Numbered from the stretch's first letter, positions 24,484-37,147 are shown. The stretch: DNA of 64,000 bases from Entrophospora sp. SA101 (GCA_958430865.1 CAUDNR010004189.1:100858-164857), one strand, 5' to 3'. Made by a program: numbers and translations. Notes: generated by a model from the letters alone, not told the origin.

Positions 24484-27382
24484 TTTTTTTTAATTTCAAA
24501 AATTTCCCACATAATGATGGGGATACCATTATTATTATGTCACAAGGAATTTCAGGGTTCAAAATTGTTTAACCAATCATTGACCTTGCAAATTATCGAG
24601 CAGACAAATTTTCTATTTCATAGGATAAATTTGACAACTCCACACTTCTTTATTAAATAGTCCAAAAACTGGCAGTAAAGTTTCTTCTTCTAAGGGGTTG
24701 ATTTTGCCAATATTTTTGTAGGAAAGTCTCCTCATGCTTCGATGAGTTCTTTATTACAGGGACCACTATAAATCTTTTTAGATAAATTCTCAAATAAACA
24801 AACACGAAGCAAGCAACCACACGTTTTATTGGATAGCGTGAAGGTTATTGCAGCAAGAAATAACTCTTTTTCATTTACTCTTAAGACACAAAAATCACAA
24901 AGCAAACATTAAACCTCTATTTTGAGGAAAATTTGGTGCATTATTTTTGACATTGACTAATGATTCTAATGGTAGAGTGGCTGCGGAAATGCCCTTCTAT
25001 CAGCAAGAATATATTGACGGGCATGGAGTTCTCGGTCACATTAATGACAGGTTGAATATTCATCATTGATAGCTTTGATTCAAGAATCGACTACTCTATT
25101 ACTATTATATACTATAAAAAATCTTGTACAAAAAATGTATTGTTTTTCCGTAAAAAGTTTTTATAGTAATATGTTAATATTAATATGGGGCATATAAATT
25201 GGGCATAAATTCTCAGTCCGTTATAGAAAGATCCATTATTATTATAGAGAGAGTGGCTACAAGTATATTTTCCTCACAAAATTAACAACTTCAAATATTT
25301 TTCTCTTGATTTAGCCAGACAGTAGGCTTGCCCTTTATCTATTATTATTGGTTTAGTATGTATTTATATTTAATCATATAATTTACATATCATGTATGTA
25401 CTTATACTTGTTCGTTCATTAATTAATATTTGTTCATATTGAAAAAAAAAGTAGCGAATGAACTTGCCAAGATGTTAAAGATGGTGCTGCGAGCGTGGAA
25501 TTTCTGATTACAAACTCGAGGGGTGTCTGATAAAATACAAGATAATATATATATATTTGCTGCCGACACACGGTTTACGTCTTTTCCAAAAAAAAAAATT
25601 TTTCCTGATGTTGGAAAGAATTTCAAAAGAGAACGCTGACTTTAACACAGTTTGTTTGGGGAATATATATGACCCAAATAAATCAAGGAAATGCCAGTGC
25701 GAGATAGTAAATTGAAGATTAACTTGGATCCCGCCCGATTGTTGAATCAATTCATTTTATATAATGACATCATCAATGACGCGTTTTTGCATTTAACATT
25801 AGTAATTAATATTAGTCGCTCATTATTAATCATTCTATTTATTGCAAAAATTCAAGAAGTATAAATACACTTAAATTTCCTTCATCTTTTAATAATAAAA
25901 ACTGTATCTGACTGTAATTAATTAATAATCCTTTCTGATGATTAATGGTTGGCCAACCTTTAACTATTAGTTTGGACTTGTAGTGATGTCTCAAATAGTA
26001 TAATTGTACTTTTTTTTTGGAGCATATGAAACTGGAAAGGAAACCGAGACACTTGACCAGAACTCGCCTACAATAATAGTATATGTGCAGCTGGAAAGAA
26101 AACCTTGCACTTGACCAAAAATAGGGTTTCTATTCAATAATTCGAATTAAGATTGAGTTGTATATGATGGAATAAGAATTTGTATTATGATTTATGAATA
26201 GGAAATCTGGCAGAAACGCGGTGAACTTTTGAGTTTGTTTTATTATTATTGTGAAATATTACTAAAATCAAAAAATTACGAAATTTAGAATTTCAATTAC
26301 AAAAAGTCTAGAAGAAATACAACTTGAGAAAAACAATGATGTTTCAATAAGTGATTCAGAAAATAATGGTAAAAACATTATTTAATAAAAATAAAAATTA
26401 GATTCTTATATTTTTTTAAGATAGTTGGCAATTCTGATTGAAAATAAGTTCTAGAAGGAAGGAATTGATTGATGCGAGCCACATTAACGTCAACATTACA
26501 ATACCAAAAAGAAAAAGATCAAGGGTGTTATAAGTCTTGAGTTCAATGTAGTTATTATTGTGGACCCAGGATGAAGGTGGACAGATCATTGTTCATCATA
26601 GCATTAATTTTCTGTAGCTCAGTCTTATGTGCATTGTTTGAAAAAATCAATGTTTCTTTTTATCTTCCCTTCCAAATGCTTACCACACTTTCAAGGATGA
26701 GTGTATGGTCTGTCCACCAATGTTCTGGGTGACAACACCAGTATGGACTATCAGCAGGGTATTCTTTTCTTTTAGACTAATTATTCAAATGGCTTTCCAA
26801 ACTTGTCAAAAAGTATGGATATTTTCCATTTGATGATTTTCCTCAAGTGTTGCACAGGGTGCTATAAATACTATAACCATGTTTGAAGACAATTTATTTT
26901 TGTCAAAAATTTCATTTTGAATAAAGATACATTACTTGAGCTTGGAATTTTGGAACAAACAGATGAAATATTTGTATTCAAATTACAAATGGTGCTATAT
27001 TAGAAATCTATACAAATTTTTTAAATCAGGAAATTTGGATAACAATAATAAATGTGAAGTTTTGTATAGAACTTTTGCATCAATTATATAACCTTTACTT
27101 TTCTCTCCCTTATTTACATATATCAATATAAATAAATCTTTATTTTAAATAAAATAAACAGAATTTATATTTTTAAATATACAGTAGCCAAAAATCATAC
27201 AACAACTACTATAAAATTATTGAATGTGCATATTTGACATCCAATTTCAAAATTAATAAAAAATCCAAAAAACATGAAATTATTATATACCTTTATATAT
27301 ACCATTATAAATAATTAATTTCATTTCCCAAGATATTTAATATAGTAACCAGATAAATAAAATAAAATAATAAATAATTTTA
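24484..27382. other. Long intergenic stretch, left arm
   Basis: No intact gene. Short ORFs at 25423-25750 are AT-driven and unsupported. 25762-26003 is a copy of a dispersed repeat also found at 35800-36205. 26540-27080 contains unbroken but unassignable sequence with no long ORF. Confidence 0.5.
25762..26003 (+). repeat. Dispersed repeat copy A (contains TATA-like box)
   Basis: Shares with 35800-36205 a series of words in the same order: ATCATCAATGACRC, CATTTAAC then TTAGTAATT, CATTCTATTT, AGAAGTATAAATA, CCTTCA, TGACTGTAATTAATTAAT, CCTTTCTGATGATTAATGGT and TTGGCCAAC. The AAGTATAAATAC core looks like a TATA box. Mirrored at 51085-51326. Confidence 0.65.
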
Positions 27383-28560
27383 TTATATATAATCTAATGC
27401 ATCTAATTCAATCTGATGAGAATCTATAAATATTTATTACAAGAGTGGTGGATATTAATAAATTTTAAAAATTAATAAAAAAAAAATAATCAATGATTAA
27501 ATGTTAATAATCACCATCATTATTACCAATAATTGTTACTTTATTGGAATTCACAGGTTGGGGAAGGCTTGTAAATTTTAATAATCTGCTAGTATAAACA
27601 GCATTTGGATGAATTACTGCAGTAATTGTTGAAGGATCAAAATCCATTTCATCCATTTTATCAAATTCTTTTCTAATTGATTTTATTTCATCACACTGTT
27701 CTTTGGAATATCCATAAAGTTCAGGATTATTGATTATATTAGCATTAAATGAATCAAACCAAAAATAAATAATAGTCTTATAAATTTCATTAGCAGTTGG
27801 ACGTTTATCTGGATTAGCATTCATGCATTTGAATGCTAGTTCAATATAGAATTTTGGTGTGTTGTTTGAAAATCCAGGTCTTACACCTTCACATATTTTC
27901 ATTGCAAGACCAACATCATGTGCCAAACTATTAAATGGTTGTTGACCAGTTGAAATTACAGACATCAGAACTCCGAAACTATATATGTCTGATGCTGTTG
28001 TATATGGTTTCTCCTTTAAAACTTCTGGTGCAATATATGGTAGTACTCCACATATATCATTTTTGTTTGATGATGATGTTTGACTAACTGGGCATGATAA
28101 TCCTAAGTCTGCAATATATGACTGCCTTTTCTCTTTTTGAAGAATATTGCCACTGTGAAGATCATGATGAATAATTTCTTTTTCATGAATATTTTTTAAA
28201 CCTTTAATAATATAATAAAGAACCTCAATTTTCTGTTCCCATTTTAAATTTTTAAAATCTTTAGTTAAATAATTTTGAAGACTTCCATCTTTTATATAAT
28301 CCATCACAAATATATATTCTTTTGTAATTGGATCTTGTGTTGATCCATAAATATGAATTATATTTGGTTTATCATGGAACTTCATATAATTTTTGAACTA
28401 AATGATAAATAAATATTTAATATTTAAAAATCAGAAAATAAATAAAAAAATAAAATAATTTACCTCATTAAGAAATTCATCAGAAATACTCTGTGAATTA
28501 TGTAATTTTTTTAATGCCACAGTCCTATCTTTACTATATCTTTCAATATTATGACCTACA
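27383..28560 (-). pseudogene. 5'-truncated protein kinase at the inverted-repeat boundary
   Basis: Identical to the 3' part of the complete kinase at 47558-49705, in inverse orientation: exon 28397-27515 encodes the hinge and whole C-lobe (HHDLHSGNIL catalytic loop, ADLGLS, PYIAPEVL, RPTANEI) and 27423-27383 the last exon. Upstream only 97 bases (28560-28464) of the preceding exon remain, from near the VALKKLHNS lysine strand to its donor site. Beyond 28560 the sequence is unrelated, so glycine loop and zinc ribbon are missing and no promoter is present. A non-functional partial copy, or one side of a misassembly. Confidence 0.8.
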
Positions 28561-28810
28561 TCTTTCCTCATTTAAACACAAAACAATTGTACTACTACTG
28601 ACTTTTAATGTGATTTTTTTCTGTTTAGTTAATGATTCACAAAGAGTGTCTCATTCTTTTCCCTTTGTTGGATTTAAATTCACCATTAACCCGAATTATA
28701 GTGCTGCGGTTACCCTCACTCGTTTTTACAAATATTTTCGAATCATAGAGTTTTCTCTAATATTAATAGTATTAGTATACGCTAATGATTTGTTGAAATA
28801 CGTTGTAATA
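28561..28810. other. Unique sequence flanking the left repeat boundary
   Basis: No gene supported. This is where the arm ends; the junction shows short similarity (TTAAATG and AGGAAA words) to the other side, then none. Confidence 0.4.
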
Positions 28811-29250
28811 CTATTTTTTTTTTTTTTTTTTGAATATTATTTTTCTTTTTAATGATTTAAAAAGATTCAAATTCAATATAATATAGTCTATTTCTATATC
28901 ATCTTGTTGAATAAGATTGTAAACAATCTCAAAGGCATTTACAGCATCTTTTATTGAAACCTTTGGTGCAATCTCATTACCCCCAATGACAACTTTTTCT
29001 TCAATTTGCTTGAAAGAAGCAATAATTTCTTTGTCAGTTATCATTTCATTATTTGTTTCTTCATTCTCAATTGTAATATATTTATTATTCTGCTTTTGAT
29101 GGAGAGGTAAATGACAATTCATTGATTCATTGATTTTTGATATTTCTTCAATTATATATATATTAATTGTTGAATTTTCAGAAGAACCCCTTGGTCTTCT
29201 TCCAATAGTAATTGGTGTTACAAGCTCTTGCTTTTTTATATACCAATCAG
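28811..29250 (-). mobile_element. pogo/Tigger-like (CENP-B domain) transposase C-terminal remnant
   Basis: The minus strand reads continuously about 150 codons, with VTPITIGRRPRGSS, then VSIKDAVNAFEIVYNLIQQ and LFKSLKRKI. This resembles the C-terminal tail of pogo/CENP-B-type DDE transposases common in these genomes, in which an A-NAFE-V helix precedes a short Leu/Lys-rich end. The catalytic domain and N-terminus are absent. The end runs into an A/T homopolymer at 28812-28830. Confidence 0.45.
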
Positions 29251-29315
29251 ATAAATTATAAATTTTTATTTTTTTTTATTTTCAAGTAATAGGTCCCAGT
29301 AATGTGCTACATAAA

Positions 29316-29318
<3 letters not shown>

Positions 29319-29370
<52 letters not shown>

Positions 29371-29375
29371 TATTA
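29319..29375. repeat. ATT microsatellite
   Basis: About 18 uninterrupted ATT units followed by one ACT and further ATT. Confidence 0.9.
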
Positions 29376-31910
29376 AAATATTTTTAGACTTTGATGGAGA
29401 GAAGATTATATTCTTGGCAAAAAATGATTTTGTACTCATGCTATCTCAACTCCATCATAACGGTTGTTCAATGATGCCGGAAATTGTACTAACATCAAAA
29501 AGGATCTTGTTACAACGAATATAAGAAATTTTCATTCAAAATCCGTCGAAACAAAATTACTAATCGCGCGTTTCAACAAATTTTTATGTTTTCATAATAA
29601 CAACAATAATAATATGTGACAAGATTTAAAGATTCGTTGAAGAATTTAATTGTAATTCATTTGAACAAGGTTTCTCTGTAATTTGAAACCGGACCGTGCT
29701 GAAAAAATGATAAAGAAACGTCAAATTAATCAAATTTCGTCAATTATATATTTATCGCACGTCATCTTAGTTATTGTTATCGAAACATTTATGTTATTAG
29801 TACATTTATGGTTATTTGAAATATTTATTAAAATTCCATCTAGTCATCTGATGTATTTCGAATATTCGTAATTCTTTTGGATATCAAAAAAGGGTGATTA
29901 ATGAACGGAAGCGCTAACCCAGCATTAACATTAAATTGTATATTTTACGTAACCGATGAGATAAAAATAGCATAAAGTTTTCTTCGAGTTCTCGAACTTC
30001 ATTTGATCCAATCAATCAACGGAGGTTTCTTTTAGAATAAAAAAAATGATGACAAATGGTTTTCACACAAAATTGTGTTTCAAGTTTGCATTCTCCAAAA
30101 GCATAAAGATTCAAACTTGCATTATGTTCAAGCAAGCCACTGTTTGACACGTTTAATATGACGTCCATGTGATTCTCTTATCTTTTAAATATAATTCTGA
30201 AGCAAAGCATTGACCCATAAAAGTCATATGGCACGCATATCATTTCACTTAAAAAAGTCTAAATCTTTTAATTTAATTGAACCTTGTTTTCTTTATGTTG
30301 ACACTGTGCAATTTATTAAGTTGTTGCTAACCTCAAGTTGTTTCGCTAATTTTAAATATATAAAATTCTTTGTTGAATCTCAATATCCTCTTTTGTACTA
30401 TTATTCAAAACACGATGACCAAAATTGACAAACTTTTATTTAATTCTGATTCTGATTCTGATTTCAGAAAGAATCCGCGTTATTATTAAATGCATTTAAT
30501 AATTCTTAAAAAAATTTTTATTTAAATTTAAAACGGTCATTGTAAGATGTAAGTAAGCGTTAAAAGACAAAATTTATGATGCATGAAGCTTCCAAAGCAA
30601 GTTTTATTATAAATCATACTTGATAACTATTAATGAAAACGCCATGTGGATTTTTTCAAGAAAACGCAAATATCCTTTATATATTTTTGTATATGAATTT
30701 GCAATTCGCATATGTGAAATTCAAATTAACCAATCAGAATTACATATACAAACACCCCACATAGTTACAATTTCACATACAAATACTTGATCGAATTGAA
30801 TGATCTTAGACTCAAAAGAAAGCCCGGATTCTATTGCATATCATATTATATAATATTGATTTTAAGTCGTAATTCGTTGACGGTTTTAAAATTATTTAAT
30901 AATAATATTTAAATGTTTCTTTACTTTATGTTTCTCTTCTCTTTTTTTTGACAATTGATTGCTTACTTATATTACCTAATCATTCAAAATGAGATTTCAA
31001 CATCCATTTGTTTATTCAAAATAAATGATACACAAAACTGTGTAATGATGTAATGGTTTGACACTTCTATATATGTGAATATAAAGGCAAAATTTGACTA
31101 TGGCCTATTATTTTCGATTTTATTAATAAGCTGCCTTAAAGTATATATATATACATGTTATAAAGTTGTGTTTCCAATTTGGTGGTGATTCCTATTCTCA
31201 ACAAGGGAAATCGGTGTGAAGGTAAAATTTTACCATGTAAAATTTGAATTCATTGTGATGCAACACAGCGTATAAAATCAGTGCGCGTGTGTAACGTCAT
31301 AGTAATTTTCTGGGGATTATTTCTAAATTTGTATATAGAAATCTGCACTACTAGTTACACCGAAATTTATATGTTGGTATTAGTATAGCGGTATAGTGGT
31401 ATGGCGGTAAAGACTCTCTCTCCTAACTTATGATTCGATAATCATTTTCCATGTGATTATCGATCCGCCCAATCAATGACAAACCAAAATTTTAAACAAT
31501 CTTACCAAATATTACAGGTAGATTTTACCGTGCCGTAATGTTTTATATGAAAATCATTATTATGCGGTGTTCAATTCCAAGATTTTCACGAACATATGCT
31601 ATGGTCACGAAGTTATTTATTTATTTATTTTTTATTTTGAAAAAAAAAAATAAAGTTTATTATTATATAATATTAGATAATATAAAAAGCACATACCATA
31701 GACTAAAGTAAATATAGTGGTGATTATCATCATTTGTACGAAAAAAAATTTTTTTTTGAGAACAAATAAAAATTTATTTTTTCCGTATGTCGATTAGGAA
31801 ATATTATGTTTAATATTAAATAATTACATAATGTTCATGTAATAAATTACGAACGATTCAATTTGTTACTCAAGAAACTCTTAAAGGACAAAGAAGGATG
31901 AAATTTTTTG

Positions 31911-31918
31911 TATAAAAA
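31911..31918 (+). promoter_or_regulatory. TATA-like box of the methyltransferase gene
   Basis: TATAAAAA about 100 bases before the ATG at 32019, in otherwise mixed sequence. Position and form fit a core promoter; no other evidence. Confidence 0.4.
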
Positions 31919-32018
31919 GAACAGAAAAATGGACGAAGAATGATAAAATTCATCACAACACTCTGATAATAACACTAATAATAATAATTGTTATTAAATC
32001 ACATACAAATCATACACA

Positions 32019-33380
32019 ATGAAAATTAATAGTAATAATAATAGTAATAATTCACTTCATCAAAAAACTTTCCAAAGATCATTATTTTGTGACAATGATG
32101 ATGATAAAAGTACAACAGATTCACATTCATATTCATTTAATGAAAACGATTTAGACGGAATAGATTCGTTGTGCGAAGAATTTAAAATTATCGACGGTAG
32201 ATTGTTTATCAATTTAGAAAATTCTTGTCAAATAATAGCAGTTGATGAAAGGGTAAATATTTTATAAATAAAGTATTATTAAAAATATTAAATTAAAATT
32301 AATTAAACTAAAAATATCAATTTAATTTAATTAAATTAAATTTAATTAATTATTAGTCGATGACAAATATGGAGATACTAGAAATATTATACGAACACAT
32401 ATGGAAAGGAAAGTTTTCTGCCCCCATCCAAGACAGATTAACTTCTAGCAATATGTGCGTATTGGATATCGGATCTGGGACAGGATCGTGGATAACAAGC
32501 ATGGCAGAATTGTATCCAAAATCATCATTCATCGGTCTTGATATAATAGATTTCAAAAAAGGCGATGATCTACCAAATCTAGCATTTATCAAGGGTAATA
32601 TATTTGACGGTTTACCATTTCCCGACAATACATTCGATTATGTACATCAAAGTAATATGATGATTTCGATTCAAAAAGATCAATGGAAATTTGTTATCGA
32701 TGAAATTGTAAGGGTCACTAAACCAAATGGTTGGATGGAATTTATGGTATTTGTCTTTTATTTTTTGGTGATGCAATAGTTTAATTATTATATTTGATAT
32801 CAATTATTAATATTCAATCAAAAATTAGGAAAGAAATCCAAGATCAAATTCTTTGGGACCGGTTATGGATGAATTAAGCAAATTATGTAAGTATTACTCG
32901 ATATCGTTTATATAAATAAAATGACCCGCTTGTAACTTAATCTAATAAATAAATTTTCTTGAAATTTTATATATAGTTGTGGCTTATTTAAGATCGTCTG
33001 GGGTTCATACAAAAATAAATAAAGAACTCGAAAAGATGTTGTTAAACACAAATCAGGTCACTGATATTGGAATAAATAGTAAAGGTATACCGATAGGGAG
33101 TTGGGGAGGTTATGTCGGAGAACTTGTGAGTTTTTTATTATTTAGAATCTCTTTTTTTTTTTTTTTTTTTTTTTAGATTTTAATTGAATATTATTTATAT
33201 AATATATAGTTTTGCAAAACTTTTGATGAATTATATTCGGCAAGATTGTCGGGTCTTCTTGATTTTATGCGTATACCAGAAGAAGTATTGATAGAGAAGA
33301 AAGTAAAAATAGCTCCTTTAGAATATAATAAATATAAAACGTATGCCAAAGTTTATAGAACTTATGGAAGAAAAATTTAA
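32019..33380 (+). CDS. SAM-dependent methyltransferase, class I
   Basis: Five exons join in phase: 32019-32252, 32357-32746, 32829-32886, 32977-33125 and 33210-33380, giving about 333 aa. The motif I loop CVLDIGSGTGSWITSMA, the acidic end of strand 2 (FIGLDIIDF), the LPFPDNTFDYVHQ motif and VTKPNGWMEFM define a Rossmann methyltransferase. The GIPIGSWGGYVGEL segment and the tail ending VYRTYGRKI are typical of a methyltransferase family expanded in Rhizophagus, whose substrates are unknown. The N-terminal 60 residues are Asn/Ser/Asp-rich. A long T-run (about 33157-33175) lies in the fourth intron. Confidence 0.85.
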
Positions 33381-34950
33381 AATAATATATGTATATATAA
33401 ATATAATGTAAAGATATAATAATTTATAATTTAATTTAAAAATTTTAAAATACCACAACATGTTATAAATATACACACCCAAAAAAATAAATAAAAAATT
33501 TAATTTATGCTTACTTAAAGGTTTTAATGGATCGTTGTTACAATTGCCCACCTAGACATTATTAAAAAAAATTTATTAATTGTCTAAATTCATCTATTCG
33601 GCTCTGGTTCATCATCATCACAACCAGTTTCTCCAAATCTAAGGTTATTTCACAAATCGGTGTTTGTGTTACTCTTGAAAAAAATCATTAGTATTAGTGA
33701 ATGACCCAAACACGGGTCGTACCTCGATACAAGAACCCTGTCGGGAACATGGCGGTTTTTTCTAAAATATTATTTTCCTATAAGCTTGATAGTAATTGGT
33801 TACCGACGTATGATGTTCTTATATGAAGTGATCTTGTATGGTAGTAAGGTTGTTCAAAATTTATTTGAAAATTACGATTCGTTGAAATATCATATTCATG
33901 ATTCAATATAATAATTATTATTTTTACCAATAAAATTAAATAAATATTAGTGAATGGATAGGACGGATAAATGAATAATAAAAAATGATATCGTTACAAA
34001 TTTTAGTTAGACATACAGTCGAATTTCCTTGTTTCAACGAACTTCAATTTATTAATTGTTTACGAATTGGCCAATAAAACCAATAAAATCAAATTTAAAA
34101 AATCATGGTTGAAGATCTTTCTATGAATAGATTAGTATTATTGCGAGTAAAATATTAAAAAATTTCGATTGGTCTATCACGTTGATCTGCATAAAAATTT
34201 AATCAAATAATAATAATAATTGATTATCAAAATGAATTCATCAACTTTTAAATTTCTGAATGTACAAATAAAGATGAAACTTTCTTTTAATTAACAATTA
34301 ATTCTTAACCAATGATTTCTTTAAACCCTACACAAATGTAACATATCTCAACAATCAACATCATCATCATCATTATTAAAAAAATGTGGGTATATTGTTT
34401 CAAAAACGTGAGTTATGTCTACTAAACTTCAATCAAAAAACACAGACTTGGCACAAAAACATGGCAAGATTCGTATTACATATATATTCATTGATGAATT
34501 AGACAAAAATAGAAATATACTATCGTTTGACAATGCACTGACCCGTAGTTTAATAATTTGGAGTTAACAAATCATTCATTGCTTACCTCCTCCATATGAT
34601 GTTTTATTTTTGAAATAGAGTTTAAATTATTTTATATTTTATCTTACAGACTAATTGCAAGGAAATTAAAGTTTTTGACAAGAAATTAATATTAATATTA
34701 AAAAGGCAATAAAATTTGTTAAATAGGCCCGGGAAAATGTTACTATTAATTATTGCTGGTGAAAACTGGTATTCTTCCTTCAGATTATGAGGCACAAATC
34801 GAAAATGCCGCAACTTTAATAGGAAATATTGCAAGTGATCAGGGATGATGATGTTGACAATTTAATTGATAGATGATCTTTTAGCTTGGCATTGACGACA
34901 GAGGAATATATATCAATTAGGTATACTAACTCAAGAAGTGATTTTGGAGA
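33381..34950. other. Intergenic, no intact gene
   Basis: No supported gene. A short plus-strand ORF from about 34414 (MSTKLQSKNTDLAQKHGK...) runs about 50 codons to a stop at 34566 and is unassigned. ORFs on the minus strand near 34622-34834 are unsupported. Confidence 0.45.
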
Positions 34951-34959
34951 AAGAAACTA

Positions 34960-35700
34960 CTTTAAGTAATACAACCAACTATTTCTACCTTATTAGTAAT
35001 ATTAATATTATAGTATTTTCCATTTTTAAATACATATTCCGTGATATTTTCGTCAGGAATTGGTGTTATTGTCTTATCTAAACATCTATCAATTTTATCC
35101 AAATCTTTACTAATGTTTGAGTTATTATTCTAAGCATTGCATCCTTGCTGTAATGAGTTAGATTCATCATTGAGATTTTGAGCATCTTGAACTTCTGGTG
35201 AGATTTCATTTAAAGAAATGTTTTCAAGCAATACTCCTTTTTTTACTTCCTCCTCATAAATTATTTATTTTTTAGTATGAATTTGAGAACTAAAAATATT
35301 TAAATATGATGGACAACAAATATAACAATCGTGATCTTTTAATCCTGGATCGACAGCATAGTTTTTTGATAAGCAAAATAAGTGAGTTGATCTGATAAAA
35401 TAAAAGGAAAAATTTTCAATAATCAGTCAATTTGATCAATGATTAATCGGTCAAAAAGATATTTATCTCATAGCACAGGACTTATTCAGCTAATTAATTG
35501 ATTTTCCTGCAAAAATAATCTAGAAACCTGTCCTATTAAACCTGTGTTGACTTCAAAGAAAGGTTCATCAAAGTCTTCTATGCTGTCAATGAATTGAATG
35601 GAATTGGTGCAATACAAATGTGTCCAGAGTCACATTGCCATATTTCATGATTTTCTTGTTTAATAATATTCTCAAGGAAGACAAATTATCATCAACACTT
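34960..35700 (-). pseudogene. Decayed gene remnant with Cys cluster, unassigned
   Basis: Minus-strand pieces in order: WQCDSGHICIAPIPFNS (about 35640-35590), FDEPFFEVNTGLIGQVSRLF (about 35577-35520), FCLSKNYAVDPGLKDHDCYIC (about 35372-35310) and IPDENITEYVFKNGKYYNI (about 35060-35000). Stops and frame changes separate them. The repeated Cys/His positions suggest a zinc-binding protein. I do not recognise the family. Confidence 0.35.
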
Positions 35701-35799
35701 GAGTTAACCATCTGACATTTCAATGAATATAAATTTATTATTTTTAATTAATTATGACAAAATAATTTCTTGTCACGAAAACATTTTGTCAGGTATCAT

Positions 35800-36205
35800 T
35801 TAATCATGATATCATCAATGACACATTTTTGACATTTAACTTTAGTAATTGTCAATTAGTCATCATTTATCATTCTATTTTATTTTATTTTATTGGACAA
35901 AATCAATGTAAAAAAGTCATGCTATTTGTAGTACTTCAAAGAAGTATAAATATGCTTGAAATCTCCTTCAGTGAAAAAAAATTAATAATAATTGATCTTT
36001 CAATCCTAGAACTTTGGTAATAAAAATAACACTTTTGTAAAAATAGTCCTTGACTGTAATTAATTAATAAATCTGGCATGATTGATTGATTCATAACCCT
36101 TTCTGTTAATTAATGGTTTGGCCAACATTTAATTATTAGTTAGGAACCCTTTCATTAGTTTTACTATATTGCTTGTAGGGGCGCCTCAAGTAGTTTAGTT
36201 GTATA
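35800..36205 (+). repeat. Dispersed repeat copy B (contains TATA-like box)
   Basis: Same ordered words as copy A at 25762-26003, including AGAAGTATAAATA, CTTGACTGTAATTAATTAAT, CCTTTCTGTTAATTAATGG and TTTGGCCAAC, with extra insertions here (for example near 35935 and 36080). Sequence divergence shows it is an old family and not part of the inverted duplication. Confidence 0.65.
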
Positions 36206-36235
36206 TGGTGATTTTAATTTAGTTTGAACATTATT
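36197..36235 (+). repeat. Direct repeat, left flank of ATTCG satellite
   Basis: TAGTTGTATATGGTGATTTT and the following AATTTAGTTTG recur at 36926-36959 with one change, enclosing the ATTCG-rich tract. The similarity continues weakly into GATTTGGGGACTC versus GATTTGGTGGCTC. Confidence 0.6.
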
Positions 36236-36279
36236 GGCCAGATTTGGGGACTCTGCAATGGAGTAGAGTTTCTACAAAT

Positions 36280-36915
36280 TTTTGTTCTAATTATTCAAAT
36301 CATTCATTTATCCGAATTGTTATCATTCGTTTAATATTCGAATTGGTTATCTTTTGTTTATTATTTGAATTGTTATCATTCGTTTATTATTTGAACTGTT
36401 ATCATTCGTTTATTCAGATTGTTATCATTCGTTTATTATTCGAATTTTTATCATTCGTTTATTATTCGAATTATCATCATTCGTTTATTTGAATTGTTGT
36501 CGTTCATTTATTGAATATTCGTTTTGCTTGAATTATTTATTTTATTTCGAGCTATCCGTTTATTCGTTTATTTGAACTATTCGTTTTATTCGAACTGTTC
36601 ATTTATTCGTTTTGTTTGAAATATTCGGATTATTCGTTTTATTTCGAATTATTCGAACTATACATTTTATTCGTTTTATTCGAACTATTTGAATTTTTTG
36701 AATTATTATTATTCGTTTATTTGTTTTATTTAAATTATCGATTGAATTATTTATTTTATTTGAATTATTCGTTTATTTGTCTTATTTGAATTATCGAATT
36801 ATCGAATTATCGTTATTCATTTTATTCGAATAAACTTTCAATGTAATTTGAATACTCAAATTCATAACGAGTAAAACAAATAATTCGAATAAACCCTTAT
36901 TCGAATAGAAACTCT
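36280..36915. repeat. ATTCG-rich degenerate satellite
   Basis: About 600 bases made of variants of TTATTCGAATT and TATCATTCGTTTATT. A roughly 25-base period is clearest at 36300-36500; later it degrades into TTATTCG and TTTGAATT words. The short ORF at 36244-36492 is a by-product. Confidence 0.85.
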
Positions 36916-36925
36916 AATCAAGCAG

Positions 36926-36959
36926 TATAGTTGTATATAGTGATTTTAATTTAGTTTGC
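36926..36959 (+). repeat. Direct repeat, right flank of ATTCG satellite
   Basis: Second copy of the element at 36197-36235 (TAGTTGTATATAGTGATTTT then AATTTAGTTTG). Confidence 0.6.
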
Positions 36960-37147
36960 CGGATTTGGTGGCTCCCAATAATCCAGATCGCGCGCTTGCA
37001 AGATTTATTACAGTTTTACGACTTTAGGGTGTCAATGCTGAATTGTTGTAGTCCAGGTGAAATTTAATTTTTTTTTAGATATATATATATATATACATGT
37101 TTGTGGCTGAAAAAAAATTTTTTTTGACAAATTATACAAAAACCACG

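Larger units (their letters stand above)
13088..28560. repeat. Left arm of a long inverted duplication (at least 15,473 bp)
   Basis: Position x in this arm is complementary to position 77088-x in 48528-64000. Every ORF compared at both sites has identical length, sequence and mirrored coordinates, and the offset stays constant along the whole arm, so I see no indel. The inner boundary is sharp: base 28560 still pairs with 48528, while 28561 and 28562 do not. The outer boundary is not visible because the right arm runs off the window. Confidence 0.97.
29251..32018. other. Intergenic stretch, no gene seen
   Basis: 2.8 kb without a supported gene. Contains an ATT trinucleotide tract (about 29319-29375), short ORFs at 29683-29871 and 30210-30428 without family resemblance, and GTATAGCGGTATAGTGGTATGG near 31384-31407. 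Ends in the presumed promoter of the methyltransferase gene. Confidence 0.5.

Noticed and set aside
25423..25750. Overlapping minus-strand ORFs (and mirror at 51338-51665)
   Set aside because: No recognisable motif or splice partner; sequence looks like chance ORFs in a gene-free stretch.
36244..36492. ORF of 82 codons with repeated FVYYLN-type units
   Set aside because: Generated by the ATTCG satellite; the repeat explains the open frame.
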